A stretch of 64,000 bases of DNA from Clostridium cellulovorans 743B (lineage in GTDB: Bacteria; Bacillota; Clostridia; Clostridiales; Clostridiaceae), in assembly GCF_000145275.1 (NCBI RefSeq), contig NC_014393.1, forward strand, positions 2,418,001-2,482,000. The letters run 5' to 3'. Position numbers and translations under genes: made by a program. The notes under the pieces were generated by a model. The model was not told the origin of the DNA and searched no databases. It saw only the letters and a program-made list of their open reading frames with translations. Every line of letters starts with the position of its first letter. Position 1 is the first letter of the stretch. Below, in pieces: positions 1 to 8,100 of this stretch.

Positions 1-672
1 ATACGAATTCATATCGCCTAAATATAAAACGTTTTCATTCTCGGTACACATTTTTAAATAATTTTTATCTCCAGATCCAATGAGTACCAGTTGAATCCCA
101 AGTTCTTTAGTGGCTTTAGCTAAAGCTAATTGGTTTTTTCGTTTTGAAATATTCCCTACAGCAAGAACATAGTCATCAATTTTATATCTTTCCTTGAAGT
201 TTAATAGAGGTATTTCATCACTTTCATTAAAAAAACCTGTGTATACTATTTCACATTTTATATTTTTACCATATTCCTCTTGTATAAGCTTTTTTTCAGA
301 TTCGGAACTACAGATAACTTTGTTGCTGCGCCTTAGTATTTCCCGCCTATAGCAGTTTATTTGTCTCCAAAGTTTTAATTTTTCCTCATCACCAATAGAA
401 GAATAATAATTTTCTAAATTCCAATACATAGGACTTATAACTATTTTTTTATTAATTTTTTTGGCTATTTTGAAATACCTATAAGTTTCTCCTATTGATG
501 TCAAGTTAAAGAGATGTATAATGTCAAAAGATGAAAAGTCTTCTATAGTTCCGTCATTTATAACAATTTCGATAGGCGTCGTTTCTAAAAACTTTTTTAT
601 CATAGATACATACATAGAATCCCCAGCATTAAATCTTTTATAATCTTTCCTAACACATAATAAAACTCTCAT
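1..672 (-). CDS. Glycosyltransferase, family 4-like (C-terminus outside window)
   Basis: The first 224 codons of a gene whose 3' end lies beyond the left edge. The start is ATG at 672-670, behind an AGAAGGAAGG-type ribosome binding site. The N-terminal half looks like a GT-B acceptor domain. At about residues 170-180 the stretch VGNISKRKN matches the beginning of the nucleotide-sugar-binding half of GT4 enzymes. Such enzymes move a sugar from a nucleotide donor onto a lipid, glycan or small molecule in the cytoplasm. Donor and acceptor cannot be read here, and the catalytic C-terminal E-x7-E region is not present in the window. It lies downstream of zapA but behind a strong hairpin, so it is probably transcribed separately. 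Confidence 0.75.
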   Translation of the reverse strand, partial: MRVLLCVRKDYKRFNAGDSMYVSMIKKFLETTPIEIVINDGTIEDFSSFDIIHLFNLTSIGETYRYFKIAKKINKKIVISPMYWNLENYYSSIGDEEKLKLWRQINCYRREILRRSNKVICSSESEKKLIQEEYGKNIKCEIVYTGFFNESDEIPLLNFKERYKIDDYVLAVGNISKRKNQLALAKATKELGIQLVLIGSGDKNYLKMCTENENVLYLGDMNSY

Positions 673-752
673 AATCCTTCCTTCTTTTTAATCTTGTTTC
701 TATCTTTAGGATATTATTATGCTTAGAAATGTGTGATTATCCTTAATTGCAC

Positions 753-800
753 TTAAAAAGGTAAAACCATAAAAGAAATATTATGGTTTTACCTTTTTAA
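753..800. terminator. Bidirectional hairpin at the zapA 3' end
   Basis: A perfect 20-bp inverted repeat (753-772 with 781-800) with an 8-nt loop. The right arm includes the last codons and the TAA stop of zapA. On the minus strand it ends in a short T run, as expected for an intrinsic terminator of zapA. Confidence 0.8.
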
Positions 801-1374
801 TAATTGGTGCTTTGGAATTATCTTTTTTTAATTTTGTTATCATGACTTGACTATCGATAATTTTATTTTCATATTCAATTATTCTATATTTGGCACTTTG
901 AAGATTGAATTTTAACTCTTTATTATTGGCAATTAAAGCTTTATTTTCTTCTTTTATCTTTTTGGCTTCCTCTTTAAGAACCTCAAATTGCTCTTTAAGG
1001 GAAAGATAATCTTGCTGAAGATTATCGGATGAATACTTTTCAAGTTTACTTTCTAATTCTTTATTATATTTATCTAAGTGAGTAACTTGAAGTTTAAGGG
1101 ACTCTGTTGTTTCCTTTAAGCCTTTTTGCGTGCTCTCAAGGATTGCAGTTTTATTTTCTAATTCTTCTATATAATCTCCCCATTTAAAAAGCTCATCTGC
1201 AGAATTCATTGCAGCTAAAATAGAGGCTTCAGTTGTACTTAATTTAGGGTTGTTTTCCATCATAGATCTTATTGTCTTATCTACATGTCCAGCAACCTTA
1301 TGTAAATATTCTTCTTTTTCTTCACCTTTGAGATTATATTCTATACCATTAACTTTTACTGTAACTATATTCAT
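781..1374 (-). CDS. zapA: Cell division protein ZapA
   Basis: Cytoplasmic protein that binds FtsZ filaments and promotes Z-ring bundling. The first ~95 residues match the ZapA fold: the opening strand (NIVTVKVNGIEYNL), an EYLHKVAGHVDKTI helix and the following AAMNSADELF helix. The remainder to residue 197 is a long charged coiled coil, more extended than in minimal ZapA proteins of about 90-100 residues, but such extensions occur in clostridia. The ATG at 1374 is preferred because GAGGTG sits 6 nt upstream; a GTG nine bases earlier overlaps that site. It is transcribed divergently from the nonribosomal peptide genes. Confidence 0.85.
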   Translation of the reverse strand: MNIVTVKVNGIEYNLKGEEKEEYLHKVAGHVDKTIRSMMENNPKLSTTEASILAAMNSADELFKWGDYIEELENKTAILESTQKGLKETTESLKLQVTHLDKYNKELESKLEKYSSDNLQQDYLSLKEQFEVLKEEAKKIKEENKALIANNKELKFNLQSAKYRIIEYENKIIDSQVMITKLKKDNSKAPIIKKVKP

Positions 1375-1775
1375 TGATAACACCTCTAAGATACTATTAG
1401 TAATTTAATCTTATCATAAAATTATGTAAATTTGAACTGTATACTGTGAAATCTTAAGAAAGTAGTATAAAAATCTTTAATTGTGAATAGATATGATGAA
1501 ATAAATTTATTAGCAAATAAATATGAATTCAGTAAAAAATAAAATTATATCATTTTTATGAAAAATATTGAATTAATATAAAATACAAACAAGATAAATT
1601 TTTGTAATAAAAAGGGAAAAAAATACATAAATGTGATATAATATAAAAGAAGTTATTAACTTTATTATATTAATTGAAATAGAGGCATACACATATAATT
1701 GCCAAGATAATTATAAAATTATAAAAATATAGTTATTTTTATTCATGGGATTTTTAAAATTAAGGAGATGAAATT
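1375..1775. other. Divergent intergenic region, zapA / peptide synthetase
   Basis: About 400 bp of very AT-rich DNA with no convincing gene. It must hold the zapA promoter and the promoter of the peptide synthetase operon. The best candidate for the latter is the extended -10 at 1634-1642. No clear operator, riboswitch or terminator was recognised. Confidence 0.6.
1634..1642 (+). promoter_or_regulatory. Candidate extended -10 promoter of the NRPS operon
   Basis: TGATATAAT is a perfect TATAAT with the TGn extension, about 130 bp before the first synthetase gene. No good -35 hexamer is visible at 16-18 bp, which is acceptable for extended -10 promoters. The surroundings are nearly all A/T, so a chance match is possible. 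Confidence 0.4.
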
Positions 1776-4700
1776 ATGAATACTCTAAGGGATATGTTTG
1801 ATTCACTAAAAAATAATGATAGGGGAATATACTTTATAAAAGGAGATAAAGAAGAATCATATCTTTCTTATAAGAAGTTATATGATAATTCTTCAAGTAT
1901 TTTAGCCAAACTACAAGAACATGGGTTGAAAAGCAATCAAGAGCTTGTATTTCAAATTGATGATGAAGAAGAGTTCATATCTACTTTTTGGGCCTGTGTT
2001 TTGGGCGGGATTATTGCGGTTCCTATACCAGTATGTAAAAACAGTCAAGATATAAATAGACTTAAAAATGTTGTGACTAAACTAAATAATCCAGTTATTT
2101 ATGTAGGAGAAAATCAAAAAGAATATTTAATAGATTTAATTAAGCAAGAGTCTCAAGAAGTGCTTCATCTAATAGAGGAGAGAATGTTTCTTCTCAAAAA
2201 CTATGATAAAGTAAAAAAGTTTGATTTGCCTAAAATAACTCCAGAGGATACAGTTATGATTCAATTTTCATCTGGTTCTACAGGTGAGCCAAAGGGGGTT
2301 GAATTATCAAGTTCAAATATCCTCTCGTACACTAGTGCTACTTATGTTGCTATAAATGGACCTAGTGTGAAGCGTTCTCTTAGCTGGATGCCATTAACTC
2401 ATAATTTTGGTCTAATTGGACTTCATATTACTTCACTAATATTCGGCATTGATCAGTATATAATGCCAACAAAGCTATTTCTGGTAAATCCATTGCTTTG
2501 GATGATAAAAGCCAGTGAGAAAAAAATATCATTGACCGCATCACCAAATTTTGGTTATATGCATTTTTTAAGAGCCTTTGGTAAGACCAATGGATTAGAA
2601 TTAGATTTATCATCTATTGACGTGATATTAAATGGTGCTGAACCAGTAAATCATGATATTTGTAAAAAGTTTATTGAAGTATTATCTAATTATGGACTAA
2701 GTGAAAATTCTATAATTCCTGCATATGGCATGGCAGAAGCTACTTTAGGTATAACTATTTCTACAATGAAAGAAAAATATAATAATTATGATTTAGATAG
2801 GAACTTTCTTACAATAGGAAAGAAAATTAAAGAGGTTACTGATATAAATGATAATAATAAAATTTCCTTAGTAGAAGCAGGTAAAGTTCTTGATAACTGT
2901 ACATTAAGGATATGTGATGATTTAGGAAAAAAGCTTCCCGAAGATACAGTAGGACATATTCAAATAAAAGGTCCTAGTGTTATGAAAGGTTACTATAACG
3001 ATAAAGTAAGGACAGAAAAAGCTTTTACTAAAGACAGTTGGTTAATAACTGGAGATGTTGGATTTTTAAGAGATAATAAGTTAGTTATTACAGGGAGAGC
3101 AAAAGAAATAATATTTATCAACGGAAAAAATTATTATCCAAGTGATTTTGAAAGAGTACTTGAAAATTTGAAAGAACCTCTAATAACTACTGTTTCAGTA
3201 GTTGGTAAATTCAATGATGAAATCCAGACAGAAGAAGTGTTGGTTTTTATTGAAACAAAAGAAGAAATTAAGAAATATGGAGATGTTATTAGTAAAATAA
3301 AGAAACAAATAAACTTATATATGGGTATAGATGTTAAGAATATAATTTTCTTAGATGAGATGCCACGTACAAGTGGGGGGAAAATTCAAAGATTTAAATT
3401 GTTAGAAATGTTTAATACCGGCAGCATTAAACCATATATTCTTAAAGATATTTCTAAAGAAAATATAGACATAATTGATATTATAGTTCCGAAGGAAATA
3501 GAAGATGAAGTTGAATGTATTGTCATGGACGTTTTGTATGAAATTTTAAGTATAAAGTACATAAGTCAAAATGACAATTTAATAGAAATCGGAATGGATT
3601 CATTAAGAGCTGGAATGATCATTTCAGAACTTAATAAGAGGCTACAGGTGAATCTTGAGATAAAAACCCTTTTCAAACATAAGACAATTAAAGGCGTTAT
3701 TAATGAGATAAGACGAATGGATAAAACTAAATATAAAAGTATTGAAAAAACTAAAAAATTGCAGTATTATCCACTATCTTCACAACAAAAACGCTTATAT
3801 ACGTTAAATAGAATTGACCCAAACGGTACAAGTTATAATATCTCTGCTGGTATCCATTTATATGGTGAAATTGATATAGAGAAATTTATAGATGTTTTTA
3901 ATATAATTGTTTCAAGACACGAAGCACTTAGAACTTCCTTTAAGTTGATTGATGGAACTCCATCACAAATAATCAATGATAAGGTTAAATTCAATGTTAA
4001 TTATCAGAAATTAAGCAGAGAAGATGCTGAAAATTATAAGAAAAATTTTATTTCCCCTTTTAATTTAGAAAAAGCTCCATTAATGAAGATTACATTGGTA
4101 AAGATTGAAGATGTAAAGGAATATTTATTATTACTTGATATGCACCATATTATTTCTGATGGTACATCAATGGGATTAATAGTAAAGGAATTTTGTTCTT
4201 TATATGAGGGTTTAGAATTACCAAAAACAAAACTACAATACAGGGATTACACAATGTGGCAAAACAAAGAGATGAAAGATAATGGTTATGAAGTGCAAAA
4301 AAATTATTGGAAAAATATTTTAAGTGATGAGTTGCCTTTATTAGAAATGCCTCTTGATTATGAAAGAGGTACTGTTCAGAGTTTTGAAGGGGAACAAGTG
4401 AAGGTTAATGTTGGTACCAAATTAGCTGAAAGTTTATATGATATAGCTCTTGAAAATGAAATGACCTTGTATATGGTGCTCATTGGTGCTTATAGTGTTT
4501 TATTATCTAAGTATACAATGCAAGAAGATATATTAATTGGATCACCTATATCTGGAAGATCTCATCCAGATTTTGATAGCACAGTAGGAATGTTTGTTAA
4601 TACTTTTGTACTTAGAGCTAAACCCGCCAGTGATATGAGTTTTATAGATTTTCTAAAAGAAATTAAGGAAAAAACTTTTGAAGCTTATGAAAATCAAGAT

Positions 4701-5114
4701 TATCAATTTGAATGGATACTTAAAGATATAAGTTATAGAAAAAAAGCAGGAAGAAATCCTCTGTTTGATGTTATGTTCAATATGCAAAATATGTACATTC
4801 CAGAGATTAAATTAAAAAATCTTCGTTGTGTCCCATGTGAATTGGAGAATAAGACTACTAAATTTGATTTATCTTTAGCTGTTAATGAAAAAGAAAGAGA
4901 TATAATACTATCTTTCATATACTGCACGAAGTTGTTTAAAAGCGAAACAATAGAAAAGTTAAGTGAGCATTTTATTAACCTGCTTAATTGTGTTACTAAA
5001 GATATAAATATAAAAATAAATGAAATTACTATATTATCTGATGAAGAACTTAAAAAATATAAGGTTATAGATAAAAAAAATAAGGATGAAATAAAATTAG
5101 ATTTTAATTTTTAG
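1776..5114 (+). CDS. Nonribosomal peptide synthetase: fatty-acyl-AMP ligase - PCP - C
   Basis: 1112 residues. Residues 1-560 form an adenylating domain of the fatty-acyl-AMP ligase type: the A3 motif FSSGSTGEPKG at about 162, a SWMPLTHNFGL stretch, TGDVGFL and INGKNYYPSDFE as in FAALs, and the A10 lysine in GGKIQR near 535. A carrier domain follows, with GMDSLRA (phosphopantetheine serine near 608). Then comes a complete condensation domain (about 665-1090) with the catalytic MHHIISDG near 788. The expected role is to activate a fatty acid, load it on the carrier and acylate the amino acid held by the next protein. AAGGAGATG precedes the ATG. The next synthetase starts 12 bp downstream. No phosphopantetheinyl transferase is encoded nearby, so a genomic one must serve. 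The fatty acid chain length is unknown. Confidence 0.88.
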   Translation: MNTLRDMFDSLKNNDRGIYFIKGDKEESYLSYKKLYDNSSSILAKLQEHGLKSNQELVFQIDDEEEFISTFWACVLGGIIAVPIPVCKNSQDINRLKNVVTKLNNPVIYVGENQKEYLIDLIKQESQEVLHLIEERMFLLKNYDKVKKFDLPKITPEDTVMIQFSSGSTGEPKGVELSSSNILSYTSATYVAINGPSVKRSLSWMPLTHNFGLIGLHITSLIFGIDQYIMPTKLFLVNPLLWMIKASEKKISLTASPNFGYMHFLRAFGKTNGLELDLSSIDVILNGAEPVNHDICKKFIEVLSNYGLSENSIIPAYGMAEATLGITISTMKEKYNNYDLDRNFLTIGKKIKEVTDINDNNKISLVEAGKVLDNCTLRICDDLGKKLPEDTVGHIQIKGPSVMKGYYNDKVRTEKAFTKDSWLITGDVGFLRDNKLVITGRAKEIIFINGKNYYPSDFERVLENLKEPLITTVSVVGKFNDEIQTEEVLVFIETKEEIKKYGDVISKIKKQINLYMGIDVKNIIFLDEMPRTSGGKIQRFKLLEMFNTGSIKPYILKDISKENIDIIDIIVPKEIEDEVECIVMDVLYEILSIKYISQNDNLIEIGMDSLRAGMIISELNKRLQVNLEIKTLFKHKTIKGVINEIRRMDKTKYKSIEKTKKLQYYPLSSQQKRLYTLNRIDPNGTSYNISAGIHLYGEIDIEKFIDVFNIIVSRHEALRTSFKLIDGTPSQIINDKVKFNVNYQKLSREDAENYKKNFISPFNLEKAPLMKITLVKIEDVKEYLLLLDMHHIISDGTSMGLIVKEFCSLYEGLELPKTKLQYRDYTMWQNKEMKDNGYEVQKNYWKNILSDELPLLEMPLDYERGTVQSFEGEQVKVNVGTKLAESLYDIALENEMTLYMVLIGAYSVLLSKYTMQEDILIGSPISGRSHPDFDSTVGMFVNTFVLRAKPASDMSFIDFLKEIKEKTFEAYENQDYQFEWILKDISYRKKAGRNPLFDVMFNMQNMYIPEIKLKNLRCVPCELENKTTKFDLSLAVNEKERDIILSFIYCTKLFKSETIEKLSEHFINLLNCVTKDINIKINEITILSDEELKKYKVIDKKNKDEIKLDFNF

Positions 5115-5126
5115 GGGGTAACGTAT

Positions 5127-8100
5127 ATGTTAAAACTATATGAAAATATACTTTTTTCACAAAAAGAATATCAAGAAGAATTAGAATTTTGGATGAATAA
5201 ACTTGATGGAGAGCTCCAACCAGTGAGCTTTCCTTATGTAGATATAAATAGAGAATTCAGTATAGATAGGAATAATATTAGTGAGGTCAGTAAAAAACTA
5301 CCTGAAGGAATATCAAAAAGTATAATTAAACTTAGTAATAATACTGAGGTTACAATGTTTGTGTTACTAACAACAGTCTTAGAGATATTAATATACAAGT
5401 ATATTGGCAGTAAAAGCATTGTTGTAGCAACTCCAGTTTTAGAAGACGATAATTCTAGTGGATATAATGATCTAGTTATATTTAAAGATGATATAGATAG
5501 TAGTAATACTTTTAAAGAAACATTAATAAAAACTAGGGCAACAGTATTAGATGCATATAAAAATAAAGATTATCCTATGAAGATGATATTGAATAAAATA
5601 TTTCATCATGAAGACATCACTAAGCTTACAAATGTTGGTGTGTTTATGAGCAATATACATGAGGAATCAGTTGTTAACCAGTATAATTTTGATGTAGTTT
5701 TTTCATTTAATAAAGTTGGTGATGATATATCAATTAGATTGTTACATAAATCTGAATTTATAGAAACTAAAGAAGCAGAAGATATTTTAGAAAAATATAT
5801 AAATTTATTGACAAGATTTATGAGTGATGTGAATTTACCTATTAAAAATACGGATATGTTTTTAGAACAAGAAAGGGAAGATATTCTCTATGGTTTTAAT
5901 AATACTAAAGTTTTAATAGATGAGAAAAAATCTATAGTAGATATTTTTCATGATATTGTAGAAAAATATAAAAATAAAAATGCAATTGTAACAGAAAAAG
6001 AAATCTTAACTTATGATCAGTTAAATAAAAAAGCAAATCAGCTAGCAAGGGTACTATTAAAGAATAATATAAAGAACAGTGATACAGTTGCTATTGTATT
6101 ATATCCATGTGCAGATATATTGATATCTATTTTAGCAATCTTAAAAATAGGAGCCACTTATTTGCCGTTAGAAGCTAATATCCCAGAAGAACGATTAAGG
6201 TATATATGTTTAGATAGTAATGTTAAAGGAATAGTAACCAAGAAGGATATAATAAAAAAGCATAAATTAAAAGTTTTAACACTTTTTTTAGATGATGATA
6301 TTTTAACAACTGAAGAAGAGTTTAATATAGATATGGAAAAAGGTTTTGACGATGTAGCATATATCATATATACATCCGGGACTACCGGAAAACCAAAAGG
6401 AGTGGAAGTGAAAAATAGAGGACTTGTTAATTATACTAATTGGTTTAAGAATAAGGCTAACTTAATTGCAGAAGATAAGGGAATTTTAATATCCTCTTTT
6501 TCCTTTGATTTAGGATATACTTCATTGTATTCATCGATATTAAGTGGCTCAGAACTCCATATTTTGAGCAAAGATCAATATTCGAATCCTGATTTTTTAT
6601 TGGATTATATAGAGGATAAAGGCATTACTTTCATGAAAACTACCCCATCATTATTTAGTACAATCTCTAGAACTGATAGGTTTGAAGACTTGAGATGCTT
6701 TAATTCTGTAAGACTTGTAGTACTTGGTGGTGAAATGATAAATCTTAAAGATGTTGAAAAAGTGCATAAGAATTATCCTAATATAAAAGTTTTTAATCAT
6801 TATGGGCCTACAGAAACTACTATTGGAGCAATATCAATTGAAATAGATTTTGATGATTTTGACAAATACAAAAAAATACCTGTTATTGGGAAGCCTATAA
6901 ACAACACAAATATATATGTGCTAGATGGAGATAGAAATCCTATGCCTGTTGGAATTCCAGGTGAAATATATATATCAGGAGAAGGAATAGCTAAAGGTTA
7001 TGTAAATAATAAAAAACTTACAGAAGAGAAGTTTGTAAGGAATCCATTTGTAGAGGGTTCATTTATGTATAAGACAAATGATAGAGGAAGATTCATTGCA
7101 GATGGAACAATAGAGTTCCTGGGTAGGATGGATAATCAAGTAAAGATTAGAGGATATAGGGTAGAAATTGAGGAAATTCAAAGGGTAATAAGTGGATATG
7201 AAAAGGTTAAAGAAAGCTTAGTACAGGTAAAAGAAAATAAAGAGAAGGATAAGTTTATATGTGCATATCTTGTAGCAGAACAGTTGACTATTATAGAAAT
7301 TAGAGAATATTTATCTAAACATTTACCTGATTACATGATTCCAGCTTATTTTGTCATGATTAATAAAATGCCACTAACTCCAAATGGAAAGATTGATTAT
7401 AGAGTTCTTCCGGATATTGGGGACGATATTGATACTGGCGAAATATACTTAGAGCCAAGAAATTCTACAGAAGAGAAGATGTGCTTAGTTTGGTCAGAAA
7501 TACTGGGAGTAAAAAAAGTTGGAATTCGTGATAACTTTTTTGCACTAGGAGGAGATTCAATTAAAGCTATACAAGTATCATCAAGACTCCATAAGTATAG
7601 TATAGATCTTGAACTTAAGGATTTAATGGAATATCAAACTATTGAAGAATTAAGTTGTAAGGTAAAGGTCAGAAGTGTAAAAAGTAATCAAGAACTAGTA
7701 GTTGGAGAGGTACAACTAACTCCAATTCAAAAACGTTTTTTTATTAATAAATTTAATAAGGAGCATCATTGGAATCAAGCAGTAATGCTATTTAAAGAAG
7801 ATGGCTTTGATGAAACAATATTAAAAAAGGTTTTTAAGGCTATAATAGAAAAACATGATGGATTGAGAATGGTTTATTCAAGTCATAATGGTGAAATTGC
7901 TCAATTTAACCAAGGACTTGAGAATCAAGGGTTTAATATAGAGGTAGTTGAGCTTCATGGAATAGATGATTTTGAAAAGATTATAAAAGAAAAAGAAAAA
8001 GAAATTCAAGAATCAATTGATTTAAAAAATGGTCCACTAGTTAAATTGGGGTTATTTAAAACAGACTGTGGAGATCATCTTTTAATAGCTATTCATCATC

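Noticed and set aside
5100..5140. Possible frameshift splitting one synthetase gene into two
   Set aside because: The first protein ends with a complete C domain and its own stop, and the second has a GGGGGT site 12 bp later. The half C domain is additional, not the missing part.
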